The position numbers were made by a program, and so were the translations under genes. The notes under the pieces were generated by a model. The model searched no databases and was not told the DNA's origin. It saw nothing but the letters and a program-made list of their open reading frames with translations. 37,142 nucleotides of DNA from Streptomyces diastatochromogenes. Lineage in GTDB: Bacteria; Actinomycetota; Actinomycetes; Streptomycetales; Streptomycetaceae. This document shows positions 8,431 through 15,890 of this stretch, in pieces; position 1 is the first letter of the stretch; each line of letters starts with the position of its first letter. The stretch covers positions 1 through 37,142 of the forward strand of contig LRTP01000949.1 of the NCBI GenBank assembly GCA_001550305.1, given 5' to 3'.

Positions 8431-9048
8431 TCAGTGCCAGGGCTCGTAGTGCGGGTTGCTCTCGCAGTCGCTCATGATCTCGGTCTTGGTCTTCTTGTCG
8501 ACCGGGCAGACGCCGATGATGTACTGGCGCGCGATACCGCCGGGGAAGGCGACCTCGACCTGGTCGGCCCACTTGTGGGTGTCACCGATGGTCTTGTTGA
8601 CGTCGACGCCGCCGGGCGCGTCGATGTAGTAGTTGAAGCCCGACTTGTACCAGGTCTTGTACAGGTCGTGGTCGTACGTCGTCGACACGTACGGCGAGGG
8701 CTGGTTGACCAGGACGTACTGCTCGATGTCGTACTGCCCGTTGATGACGTCCTTGGGGTGGAAGCCCTGCTCGAAGACGGTGGCGGGGCCTCGGCTGTCG
8801 CTGCGGTACAGCGTGCCGCAGGTCTTGCGCCAGACCGGCTCGGGGGTGATGCGGTCGACCTGCACGCGGTGGTCGGCGGCGGCCTTGACCGGGTCGTCGA
8901 ACTGGGGACAGGCGGGCGCGACGGTCTTGGTGGGCGGGGCGGCGGGGGTCGCGGGGAGCGTCGCGGCGGAGGTCGCGAAGACGGCCGAGAGGGAGACGAC
9001 GACGGCTGCGGCCCGCCGCCGCAGGCGAGTTGTGATCATGGGGAGCAC
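8431..9048 (-). CDS. Secreted mono-ADP-ribosyltransferase, Scabin/ScARP (pierisin) type
   Basis: Protein of 205 residues with an N-terminal signal peptide (RLRRR, then a hydrophobic run to about 35). The catalytic core matches Scabin of S. scabies and ScARP of S. coelicolor: LYRSDSR with catalytic Arg82, FxxGFHPKD, YVSTTYDHDLY (STT at 122-124), Trp160, and QVE at 163-165 where Gln and Glu are the activity residues. Four cysteines (47, 77, 181, 195) can form two disulfides, as in the secreted family. Known members transfer ADP-ribose from NAD+ to guanine bases of nucleosides or DNA. The frame starts at GTG 9048 with an ATG at 9039; the ribosome site is weak for both. I see no immunity gene next to it. 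Identity is strong; the natural target is inferred. Confidence 0.93.
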   Translation of the reverse strand: MLPMITTRLRRRAAAVVVSLSAVFATSAATLPATPAAPPTKTVAPACPQFDDPVKAAADHRVQVDRITPEPVWRKTCGTLYRSDSRGPATVFEQGFHPKDVINGQYDIEQYVLVNQPSPYVSTTYDHDLYKTWYKSGFNYYIDAPGGVDVNKTIGDTHKWADQVEVAFPGGIARQYIIGVCPVDKKTKTEIMSDCESNPHYEPWH

Positions 9049-9083
9049 GATCTCGGTTCTGCGGCGGCGGGCCGGGGATCATC

Positions 9084-9115
9084 ACCCGTACGGCGGCGTG
9101 TCACCGCCTTCGGGT
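9084..9115 (-). terminator. Possible hairpin between beta-propeller gene and toxin gene
   Basis: ACCCG/CGGGT and GGCGG/CCGCC can pair with a small internal loop and a seven-base loop at the tip. It lies 15 bases beyond the stop of the minus-strand beta-propeller gene and before the toxin gene. No T tract follows. It would separate the two transcripts. Confidence 0.4.
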
Positions 9116-9129
9116 CGACCGGGCTTGGA

Positions 9130-10311
9130 TCAGCGGAAGATGCCGGTGTGGCCGAGCGAGTAGCGGCCCGGCTGCGGGTAGACGGCCAGGCCGTGCGGGC
9201 CGCTGCCGACCGGGATGCGGGCCAGCTGGACGCCGGTGCGGGTGTCGATGGCGTACACCTCGGAGTTGTAGCGGCCCGACAGCCACAGGACCTTGCCGTC
9301 GGCGGAGACGCCGCCCATGTCGGGGCTGCCGCCGTGCGGCAGGCGCCACTTCTTGGTCAGCCTGTTCTGGGTGAAGTCGAAGACGGAGATGGTGCCCTCG
9401 CCCCGGTTGGAGATGTACATCTCGCGCGAGTCACGGCTGACGTACAGCCCGTGGCAGCCCTTGCCGGTCGGGAGGAAGGACGGCTTCGTGAACTTGTCCC
9501 CGTCGAGGACCCACACGCCGTTGGCCACCATGTCGGCGATGTAGTACCGCTTGCCGTCGGGGGAGATCTTGACGTCCTGCGGCATGGCGCCGCGGAAGGG
9601 CAGCTTCTGCTGGGCGACCACTTTCATCCGCGCGGTGTCGACCTTCAGCAGTTCACCGCTGAACTCGCAGGAGACGATGAAGTAGCGGCCGTCGAGGGAG
9701 AAGTCGGCGTGGTTGACGCCGTAGCAGCTGACCGGCTCGGTCTTCACGCGATCCATGGTGTGCGCGTCGCGGAAGACCAGCTGGCGGTCGAGGGAGGCCA
9801 TGACGATCGCGTACTTGCCGTCGGGCGTGAAGTACAGGTTGTACGGGTCGTGCACGTCGACGGTCTTGCCCGCCTTGCCGGTCCTCGGGTCGATGGGGGT
9901 GAGGGTGTTGCCCCGGTCGTTGTTGACCCAGAGCGTCTTCATGTCCCAGGAGGGGACGACGTGCTGGGGCTGCGCGCCGACCCGGATCGTCTCGATGACC
10001 TCGTACGTCTTCGGGTCGATCACGGAGACCGTGTTGGAGTTGGTGTTGGGGACGTACACGCGGGACGGGAAGTCCTTGACGACCGGCGAGAGCTTGTTCG
10101 GCCGGTCGGCGGCGTAGACGTCCTTCGGGTCGAGCACGGGCGGCATGCCGGGCAGGCCGTCGGGCTGGGCCGGTTTGACGGCGGCCTGGGTGCCGACGGC
10201 CTCGTGCGCGGTGTTCTTGGACTCGCCGTCGCAGCCCGGAAGTACGGCGAGTGAGACGAGTACCGCGCCCGTGAGCAGGGCGCGCTTCGTGAGGTTCCGG
10301 TTGCGGTGCAT
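9130..10311 (-). CDS. YncE-like beta-propeller lipoprotein
   Basis: Protein of 393 residues. The N-terminus has KRALL, a hydrophobic stretch and the lipobox LPGC (Cys near 27), so it should be a membrane-anchored lipoprotein outside the cell. From about residue 85 there are repeated blades of the YVTN type: RVYVPNTNSNTVSVIDPKTY, TLWVNNDRGNTLTPIDP, YFTPDGKYAIV, KISPDGKRYYIAD, MYISNRGEGTISVFD and VLWLSGRYNSEVYAIDTRTG, giving about seven blades. Such proteins are usually binding scaffolds; no catalytic residues can be named. Its ATG shares one base with the TGA of the upstream deacetylase-like gene (TGATG), so the two are translationally coupled and probably work together at the cell surface. 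Confidence 0.9.
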   Translation of the reverse strand: MHRNRNLTKRALLTGAVLVSLAVLPGCDGESKNTAHEAVGTQAAVKPAQPDGLPGMPPVLDPKDVYAADRPNKLSPVVKDFPSRVYVPNTNSNTVSVIDPKTYEVIETIRVGAQPQHVVPSWDMKTLWVNNDRGNTLTPIDPRTGKAGKTVDVHDPYNLYFTPDGKYAIVMASLDRQLVFRDAHTMDRVKTEPVSCYGVNHADFSLDGRYFIVSCEFSGELLKVDTARMKVVAQQKLPFRGAMPQDVKISPDGKRYYIADMVANGVWVLDGDKFTKPSFLPTGKGCHGLYVSRDSREMYISNRGEGTISVFDFTQNRLTKKWRLPHGGSPDMGGVSADGKVLWLSGRYNSEVYAIDTRTGVQLARIPVGSGPHGLAVYPQPGRYSLGHTGIFR

Positions 10312-11201
10312 CAGCTCAGCAGCTCCGTGGTGGTGACCGCGCGCAGACCGCGGCGGCCGAGTTCTTCCAGGACGGCGGGGAGCGCGGCGACCGTGTCCGC
10401 GTACCCGAAGTGCAGGCTCACCACGGATCCGTCGCGGACCCCGCCGATGACCTGGCGGGTGACGGCGGGGGCGCCCGGCGAGGTGTAGTCGAGCGAGTCG
10501 ACGTCGTAGGAGAGGACGTGCGGGTAGCCCACGCGGCGGGCCACGCCCGCCACGAGGGCGGAGGCGGTCGGGGTGCGGGAAGGCCTGAACCAGGTGCCGA
10601 TGGACCCGGTCAGCCGCCGCAGCCGGTCCGCGCAGCCCCGGATCTCGGCCTCCGCGTCCGCCTCGGACATCGCGTTGATGGCGAGGTGGCGCAGGGTGTG
10701 GTTGCCGAGGTCGTGGCCGCCGTCGAGGATGCGGCGGGCGATGTCGGGGTGCTCGTCGAGCCAACTGCCCACCGCGAGCACGGTGACCCGGGCGCCGGCC
10801 TTCTCCGCCTCGCCGAGCAGTGCCTTGGCGACGGCCGGGTCGCCCTGGCCGTGGAAGGTGAGGGCGACCCGGGGACGGTCGCGGGGGCCGTGGGTGATCT
10901 CGGCGGGCTGCTGCGGGAAGCGGCGGGGCGCGGGCGCGGCGGCGGGCTTGGCGGAGAGATGCGCGGAGGGGGAGGCGGCCGTGCCGGACACGGCGACCGG
11001 GTGGGCGACGACGCCGGTCGTGGAACACCCCGCGGCGAGTGTCCCGGCGGCGAGCGCGACACCCGAGCGCAGCGCCGCACGCCGATCCGGAACCGTACGA
11101 GGATCCGGCGCCGCGCGCGCGACGCTTCCGTCGGGGCTGCCGTCGGGGCTTCTGTCGAGGGACGGCTGAGGGGGACGAGCGGGCGTGATCACCCGCACCA
11201 T
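10311..11201 (-). CDS. Polysaccharide deacetylase-like (NodB fold) lipoprotein with altered metal motif
   Basis: Protein of 296 residues. A twin-arginine DRRAALRSG, a hydrophobic stretch and LAAGC (Cys59) suggest a Tat-type lipoprotein. The NodB domain starts at about 111. Motif 2 is intact (NHTLRH, His168 and His172), motif 3 is WFRPSR (Arg206), then YDVDSLD and SLHFG (His264). Motif 1, normally TFDDG with the catalytic base and a metal-binding Asp, reads TFHGQGD, so both aspartates are replaced by His117 and Gly118. The enzyme may use a different metal geometry or be inactive. No Shine-Dalgarno sequence precedes the ATG, so translation may start leaderless or at a later codon. First gene of a two-gene unit with the propeller lipoprotein. 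Confidence 0.88.
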   Translation of the reverse strand: MVRVITPARPPQPSLDRSPDGSPDGSVARAAPDPRTVPDRRAALRSGVALAAGTLAAGCSTTGVVAHPVAVSGTAASPSAHLSAKPAAAPAPRRFPQQPAEITHGPRDRPRVALTFHGQGDPAVAKALLGEAEKAGARVTVLAVGSWLDEHPDIARRILDGGHDLGNHTLRHLAINAMSEADAEAEIRGCADRLRRLTGSIGTWFRPSRTPTASALVAGVARRVGYPHVLSYDVDSLDYTSPGAPAVTRQVIGGVRDGSVVSLHFGYADTVAALPAVLEELGRRGLRAVTTTELLS

Positions 11202-11218
11202 TTAAGGGTGTAATGGCA

Positions 11219-11239
11219 AGAAAACGGGCGATTGGCCCG
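11219..11239 (-). terminator. Rho-independent terminator of the ATPase gene
   Basis: Read on the minus strand: CGGGC, loop CAATC, GCCCG, then TTTTCTT. A five-pair GC stem with a T tract lies about 45 bases beyond the ATPase stop and just before the deacetylase start, so it separates these transcripts. Confidence 0.7.
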
Positions 11240-11284
11240 ATTGATGAAGGTGCGGGTCGCGGTGCGGACCCTGGGGACGAGCGG

Positions 11285-11788
11285 TCAGCGATCGGCGACG
11301 CGCATCTCGAACCAGGTGGTCTTGCCGCGGGGCAGGAGGTCGACCCCCCAGCGGTCGGAGAGCTTGTCGACGAGAAAGAGACCGCGGCCGCTCAGGTCCA
11401 TCTCCTGGACCGGCATCAGACAGGGAAGACCGCGGGAGGGGTCACGGACCTCGACGCGGATCCAGCCCCGGCGGCGACGCATCCGGAGTCCGAAGACGCG
11501 GGCGCCCGTGTGCCGTACGGCATTGCCGACGAGTTCGGACACCAGTAACACGGCGTCCTCGGTCATCTTCGGGGAGAGTCCCCAGTGCCGCAGGACGATG
11601 ACCTGGGTGAGCCGCCGCGCGGTGGCGGCGGACTCGGGGCGGGACGGCAGCGGGACCTCGCCCTCCGTCGGGTTGCCGAACAACTCGAGCGCCTTGAGTG
11701 CCCGCTCGTCCTCGACCGCAGGCGACCAGCGCGCCGCGGTCGCACTCCCGTGCCGCCGCGGCTGTTCGATACCCTCCAGCCCCGCCAT
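11285..11788 (-). CDS. ATP-binding protein, RsbW/SpoIIAB-like serine kinase fold
   Basis: Protein of 167 residues from the ATG at 11788. The HATPase (GHKL) signature is complete: N-box ELVGNAVRHTG, G1 RDPSRGLP and G2 SGRGLFLVDKLSDRWG. Proteins of this type are abundant in Streptomyces and act as anti-sigma factors or regulators that phosphorylate STAS-domain partners; no partner gene is adjacent. The N-terminal 55 residues are specific to this subgroup. In-frame ATGs also exist at 11797 and 11800, and the frame is open to 11881; G-rich DNA before 11788 could serve as the ribosome site. A terminator hairpin follows the gene. Confidence 0.85.
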   Translation of the reverse strand: MAGLEGIEQPRRHGSATAARWSPAVEDERALKALELFGNPTEGEVPLPSRPESAATARRLTQVIVLRHWGLSPKMTEDAVLLVSELVGNAVRHTGARVFGLRMRRRRGWIRVEVRDPSRGLPCLMPVQEMDLSGRGLFLVDKLSDRWGVDLLPRGKTTWFEMRVADR

Positions 11789-11974
11789 GCCCCCCATCAT
11801 GGCCGCCCAGAGCCCGCTTCGGGGCCGTTCCGGAGGAATACGCCCCCCGGAACCGCCCATTCCGCAACATCCTGTCGACATATGCCACCGGCAGTTCGGG
11901 GCTCCTCAGGGCCCATCTGACCTGCCGGAATGCCCCAGTTGACGGCAATCGCCAGTCGCCCCCGACAAGGCAGA

Positions 11975-11991
11975 CTTAAGGTTCCCTTAAG
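11975..11991. promoter_or_regulatory. Perfect inverted repeat in the 11789-12052 intergenic region
   Basis: CTTAAGG (11975-11981), spacer TTC, CCTTAAG (11985-11991). It is A/T-rich for this genome, 187 bases upstream of the ATPase ATG and downstream of the enoyl-CoA hydratase. A stem this short without a T tract is a poor terminator; an operator for the ATPase gene is more likely. The rest of this 264-base gap shows no gene. Confidence 0.45.
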
Positions 11992-12052
11992 GCTGGCATA
12001 AACAAGCCCTTCGGGGGACAACGGGTAAGACGTCGCGTCAACTGCAAGGGGA

Positions 12053-12820
12053 TCAGAGGAACTTCGCCTTCCCCGGCCCCTCCTCCACGAAGCTGCGCAT
12101 GCCGCGCTCTCGGTCCTCGGTCGCGAACAGCCCCGCGAACCAGTTCCGTTCAATCGCGAGCCCCGTCTCGAGATCGGTCTCCAGACCCGCGTCGATGGAC
12201 TCCTTGGCGGCGCGCAGCGCGAGCGCGGGACCCTGCGCCAGCTTCGCGGCCCACGCGTGTGCCTGGGCGTACACCTCGTCGGCCGGGACGACCCGGTCCA
12301 CGAGACCGAGCGACAGCGCCTCGTCGGCCTTCACCATCCGGCCCGTGAAGATGAGGTCCTTCGCCTTGGAGGGGCCGATCAGGCGGGACAGGCGCTGGGT
12401 GCCGCCGGCGCCGGGGATCAGGCCCAGCAGGATCTCCGGCTGTCCGAGCTTGGCGTTGTCCGCGGCGATACGGAAGTCCGCGCAGAGCGCCAACTCGCAG
12501 CCACCGCCCAGCGCGTACCCGGTGACGGCGGCGACGACCGGCTTGGGGATACGGGCCACGGCGCTGAAGGAGTCCTGCAGACCACGGGACCGCACGACCA
12601 TCGCCGCGTGGTCCATGGCCTGCATCTCCTTGATGTCCGCGCCCGCCGCGAACACCTTCTCGCCGCCGTAGATGACCACGGCGCGCACGTCCTCGCGGCG
12701 GGTGGCCTCCTCGGCGAGCTCCTTGAGCCGGTCCTGTGTGGCGACATCCAGCGCGTTCATGGGCGGGCGGTCCAGGCGGAGGGTGCCGACGCCTTCGGCC
12801 ACTTCGAGATGCACAGTCAT
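12053..12820 (-). CDS. Enoyl-CoA hydratase / crotonase family
   Basis: Protein of 255 residues, normal length for the family. Oxyanion-hole segments AAGADIKEM (59-67) and GYALGGGCELALCAD (101-115) are present, with the two hydratase glutamates in place: Glu109 in GGGCE and Glu129 in QPEILLGLIPGAGGTQRL. It should add water to trans-2-enoyl-CoA in the cytoplasm during fatty acid or related acyl-CoA breakdown. The start is the ATG at 12820 (MTVHLEVAEG), where the family N-terminus begins; the open frame further upstream is not typical. It stands alone, with no dehydrogenase or thiolase gene beside it. Confidence 0.95.
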   Translation of the reverse strand: MTVHLEVAEGVGTLRLDRPPMNALDVATQDRLKELAEEATRREDVRAVVIYGGEKVFAAGADIKEMQAMDHAAMVVRSRGLQDSFSAVARIPKPVVAAVTGYALGGGCELALCADFRIAADNAKLGQPEILLGLIPGAGGTQRLSRLIGPSKAKDLIFTGRMVKADEALSLGLVDRVVPADEVYAQAHAWAAKLAQGPALALRAAKESIDAGLETDLETGLAIERNWFAGLFATEDRERGMRSFVEEGPGKAKFL

Positions 12821-12950
12821 GAAGGCACCGTATCGGGGGTCTGGGGGGTTGTCCCCCGGGGCAGGTGCAGCACGGGGACCAACGACAACGGGCCCGGTGC
12901 GCTCGGTCACGGAGGTGACCTGGCACAGCGGGCCCGTCGAGGCGAAAAGG

Positions 12951-14195
12951 TCAGGCGGTCCAGGCCGACCAGGACATGTTCCAGCCGTTGAGGCCGTTGT
13001 CCGGGGCGACCGTCTTGTCGTGGGAGTTCTTCACGATCACCACGTCACCGGTGATGGAGTGGTCGAAGAACCAGGCGGCGGGCGCACTGCGGTCGCCGCC
13101 GCCGCGCACGTCACGCAGGCCCACGCAGCCGTGGCTGGCGTTGTAGTTGCCGAAGGCGTCGCCGCCCCAGTAGTTGCCGTGGATGAAGGTGCCGGAGTCG
13201 GTCAGGCGCTGGGCGTCGGGCACGTCCTTGATGTCGTACTCGCCGCCGTAGCCGACCGTCTCACCGTTCATACGGGTCACCCGGAGCTGCTCGCTGATGA
13301 CCATCTGGCCGTTCCAGGTGTCGTAGCCCGGCTTGCCCGTGGTGATCGGGATGGTCTTGATGACCTTGCCGTCGCGCTTGACGACCATCTTGTGGGTCTT
13401 GGCGTCGACCGTGGAGACCTGGCTGCGGCCGATCGTGAAGGTCACGGTCTTGGCCTGCTTGCCGTAGACCCCGGGCCGGCCCTCGACGCCGTCGAGGTCG
13501 AGGGAGACGGTGACCTTCGTGCCGGCCTTCCAGTACTGCTCGGGGCGGAAGTCGAGGCGGTCGTTGCCGAACCAGTGGCCCTGGACGTCGACGGCCGGCT
13601 CGGTCTTGATCTTGATGGCCTTCTCGACGGCGTCCGGGTGCGTGATGCCCCGGGTGAAGCGGACCGAGAAGGGCATGCCGACGCCGACCTTGGAACCGTC
13701 CTCGGGCGTGAACATACCGACGAAGGTGTTCTTCGGGGTCAGCGTGGTGAAGGCGGACTCCTCGGCGGCCTCACGGCCGTCGGCGTCCTTGGCCACCGCG
13801 TGGACCTTGTACTTGGTGGCGGAGGCGAGGTGGGTCGAGGGCGTCCAGGTGGCACCCCCGCCGGATATCGCGCCGTCGACCGCGTTGCCCCTGCCGTCCT
13901 TGACCGTGACCTCGGTCAGCTTGCCCTTGACCGCGGTGACCTTGAGAGCCCCGCTGGTGGCCACGCCGTTCGTGCCGTCCTTCGGGGCGATGGTCACCAC
14001 GGCCTGCGAGACCTTGGTGTCGGCCTTGGTGGAGCTGCCCGTGCTCTTGCCCTTGCCGTTCCCGGAATCCGAGCCCCCTCCCCCGCCGCACGCGGTCACG
14101 GCGAGCAGCAGCACGCCCAGCAGCAGCGCCAGGATCCCCTTGCTCCCCCGTGCCCGCGTTCCAACCGACGCCCCCGATATCGGTCGCCCGTTCAA
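12951..14195 (-). CDS. L,D-transpeptidase lipoprotein, YkuD family (first of pair)
   Basis: Protein of 414 residues. Signal peptide with lipobox VTACG (Cys near 36), a Gly/Ser/Lys-rich linker, then two Ig-like domains (about 65-260) and the YkuD catalytic domain with IHGNYWG and SHGCVGL, nucleophile Cys357. It should form 3-3 (mDAP-mDAP) cross-links in peptidoglycan outside the membrane. The C-terminus has the NGLNGWNMSW segment that packs on the catalytic domain in mycobacterial Ldts. TTG 14195 is chosen as start because GAGGGGAG lies seven bases upstream. The next minus-strand gene upstream is a paralogue of the same layout. A weak GGGGG-TTGT-CCCCC hairpin (12844-12857) lies beyond the stop. 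Confidence 0.95.
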   Translation of the reverse strand: MNGRPISGASVGTRARGSKGILALLLGVLLLAVTACGGGGGSDSGNGKGKSTGSSTKADTKVSQAVVTIAPKDGTNGVATSGALKVTAVKGKLTEVTVKDGRGNAVDGAISGGGATWTPSTHLASATKYKVHAVAKDADGREAAEESAFTTLTPKNTFVGMFTPEDGSKVGVGMPFSVRFTRGITHPDAVEKAIKIKTEPAVDVQGHWFGNDRLDFRPEQYWKAGTKVTVSLDLDGVEGRPGVYGKQAKTVTFTIGRSQVSTVDAKTHKMVVKRDGKVIKTIPITTGKPGYDTWNGQMVISEQLRVTRMNGETVGYGGEYDIKDVPDAQRLTDSGTFIHGNYWGGDAFGNYNASHGCVGLRDVRGGGDRSAPAAWFFDHSITGDVVIVKNSHDKTVAPDNGLNGWNMSWSAWTA

Positions 14196-14214
14196 GTCTG
14201 TTCTCCCCTCGCAC

Positions 14215-14228
14215 GGCCTGATCAGGCC
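14215..14228. promoter_or_regulatory. 14-bp perfect palindrome upstream of first L,D-transpeptidase
   Basis: GGCCTGATCAGGCC lies 20 to 33 bases before the TTG start of the minus-strand gene, beside its ribosome site. It could be an operator or a small leader hairpin. Further upstream (around 14246-14272) are a GCGCG-TAT-CGCGC repeat and an AT-rich TAATTAAT stretch, the likely promoter area. The 202-base gap holds no gene. Confidence 0.35.
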
Positions 14229-14397
14229 CGCACCCCAGCGCGTCGCCGCGCGTATCGCGCTAATTAATCACACGGCTCTGAGAGATGGCTCCCCGGGATT
14301 GTCACCGTTCAGTCCCAAGTTCGGCCGTGTGGGGGCGCGCTGGAGTCCCCTGCCCTTCGACACGTACGTACCCCTTTGACCGGGCCGCTTCGCCGGG

Positions 14398-15615
14398 CTA
14401 CTTCACCGCGCTGCCCGCCATCCACTCCTTCCAGTTCATGTTCCAGCCTCCGAGGCCGTTGTCGGGAGCGACTTCCTTGTCGTCGCTGTTGACGACCTCG
14501 ATGACGTCGCCGATGAGACTGCGGTCGAAGAACCAGCCCGCGGGGGAGTCGGAACTGCCACCCTTCACGTCCTGGAGACCGACGCAGCCGTGGCTGACGT
14601 TGCTGGTGCCGAAGACGCCCGAGGCCCAGTAGTTGCCGTGCACGAAGGTCCCGGAGTCGGTGAGGCGCATCGCGTGCGGGACGTCCGGGATGTCGTACTC
14701 GCCGCCGAAGCCGACCGTGCGGCTGTTCATCCGGGTCACGTCCAGCATCTCCATGACGACCATCTTCCCGTTGTACGTCGTCCTCTTGGGGGCGCCCGCC
14801 GTGATCGGCACCGTGGCGAGGAGGTCGCCGTCGCGGCGTACCTCCATGGTGTGCGCGGCGGCGTCCACCAGCGAGACCTGGCTGCGTCCGATGGTGAACG
14901 AGAACGTCCTGTACTGGAGTCCGTAGACACCCTTCGCCCCCTCGACGTCGCGCAGCCGCAGCCCGACGGTGACCTTCGTGCCCGGTTTCCAGTACTTCTC
15001 GGGCCGGAAGTCGAGGCGGCTCTTGCCGAACCAGTGCGGGCGGACCTCGACCGCGGGGCTGGCCTCGATGTGGATCGCGCGCTCGACGGCGGACCGGTTC
15101 TCGATCTCCCGGTTGAACGCGAGGGAGACGATCATGCCGGTGCCGACGGTGGAGCGGTTCTCCGGCGTCACGTATCCGATGAACCGCTCCTCGGGGACGT
15201 ACGTCGTGAACGTCGTGTGCCGCGCCGAGCGCCGCCCCTGCCCGTCGAGGGCCACCACGTCCACGGTGTACTTGGCGGCGAGCGCGAGCCGCGGATCGTC
15301 GGGGGCCCAGGTCAGGCCGTCGGCGGAGATGTGCCCGGGCACCGCGGACTCCTGCGCGTCCTGGTCCTTGACGACCTGCACGGACTCCAGACGCCCGTCG
15401 GGCACCCGCACCCGCAACGCCTGTCGCGGGCGTACGCCCTTGCTGTTGTCGTCGGGAGAGATCCGGATGACGTCCTCGGCGGCGGGGGGTTTGCCGAGCA
15501 CCTCCTCCAACCCGTGCGAGGTGCAGCCGGCGGCTCCGGCGAGCAGGCCGGCCCAGGTCAGTACGGCGGCCAGCGCGGCCCCTGCGTGCCGCGCGCGTGT
15601 CTGTTCGTGCTTCAC
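14398..15615 (-). CDS. L,D-transpeptidase lipoprotein, YkuD family (second of pair)
   Basis: Protein of 405 residues with the same plan as its downstream neighbour: lipobox LAGAAGC (Cys near 31), two Ig-like domains, and a YkuD domain with VHGNYWA and SHGCVGL, nucleophile Cys344, ending in GLGGWNMNWKEW. Predicted to make 3-3 cross-links in peptidoglycan at the outer face of the membrane. The start is GTG 15615, directly before a basic MKHEQTRAR-type signal sequence; the ribosome site is weak. The two transpeptidases are only moderately similar, so the duplication is old; the 202-base gap suggests separate control. Divergent from glgX. Confidence 0.94.
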   Translation of the reverse strand: MKHEQTRARHAGAALAAVLTWAGLLAGAAGCTSHGLEEVLGKPPAAEDVIRISPDDNSKGVRPRQALRVRVPDGRLESVQVVKDQDAQESAVPGHISADGLTWAPDDPRLALAAKYTVDVVALDGQGRRSARHTTFTTYVPEERFIGYVTPENRSTVGTGMIVSLAFNREIENRSAVERAIHIEASPAVEVRPHWFGKSRLDFRPEKYWKPGTKVTVGLRLRDVEGAKGVYGLQYRTFSFTIGRSQVSLVDAAAHTMEVRRDGDLLATVPITAGAPKRTTYNGKMVVMEMLDVTRMNSRTVGFGGEYDIPDVPHAMRLTDSGTFVHGNYWASGVFGTSNVSHGCVGLQDVKGGSSDSPAGWFFDRSLIGDVIEVVNSDDKEVAPDNGLGGWNMNWKEWMAGSAVK

Positions 15616-15729
15616 AGCGGGCCCAACGAGTGTGCACCTCTGGGGAAACGTGAGTGCGAGCCAAGCGCTGGGCAGAACAGTGGGGAGGACGACGCGAAGG
15701 GGAGCCGCGCCCGTGAGCCGCAGGGGCGT

Positions 15730-15797
15730 GCCGGTGTCGGGAGGTCGAGCGCGCGCAGGCCCGAAGGGCTGAGCACGGTCGGCCTCCCGACACCGGC
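15730..15797 (+). promoter_or_regulatory. Long stem-loop in the glgX leader region
   Basis: GCCGGTGTCGGGAGG (15730-15744) is perfectly complementary to CCTCCCGACACCGGC (15783-15797). The stem extends inward through TCGA/TCGG to 19 pairs with one G-U. The 30-base interior can form a second small hairpin, CAG(g)CCC-GAA-GGGCTG. It lies 94 bases before the glgX start, between two divergent genes, where no transcript should end. Candidates are a structured 5' leader that attenuates glgX, a large protein-binding operator, or a small RNA. The remaining 15616-15890 gap holds no gene. Confidence 0.6.
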
Positions 15798-15890
15798 TGT
15801 GGCGCCCCGGAGGCGAACGGGCCGACAAGAGGTGCCGGGACGCCGCACGCTCCTCTTCCGGCCGTCCACCGAGCCGCAGGAGGCTGAACG

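Noticed and set aside
4799..9048. Crystallin-J1-like remnant as antitoxin of the ADP-ribosyltransferase
   Set aside because: The two are about 3.5 kb apart with unrelated genes between, on opposite strands, and the remnant is too broken to make a protein.
8434..10254. Long open frame on the plus strand across the toxin and beta-propeller genes
   Set aside because: Its translation is a valine/aspartate/glycine-rich low-complexity antisense product typical of high-GC DNA; the minus strand has clear protein families.
12844..12857. GGGGG-TTGT-CCCCC hairpin as terminator of the first L,D-transpeptidase
   Set aside because: Only five pairs, no T tract, and nearly 100 bases beyond the stop; too weak to list as a feature.
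12672..14267. Long plus-strand open frame opposite the first L,D-transpeptidase
   Set aside because: Antisense shadow of a well-supported gene, with no recognisable motifs.
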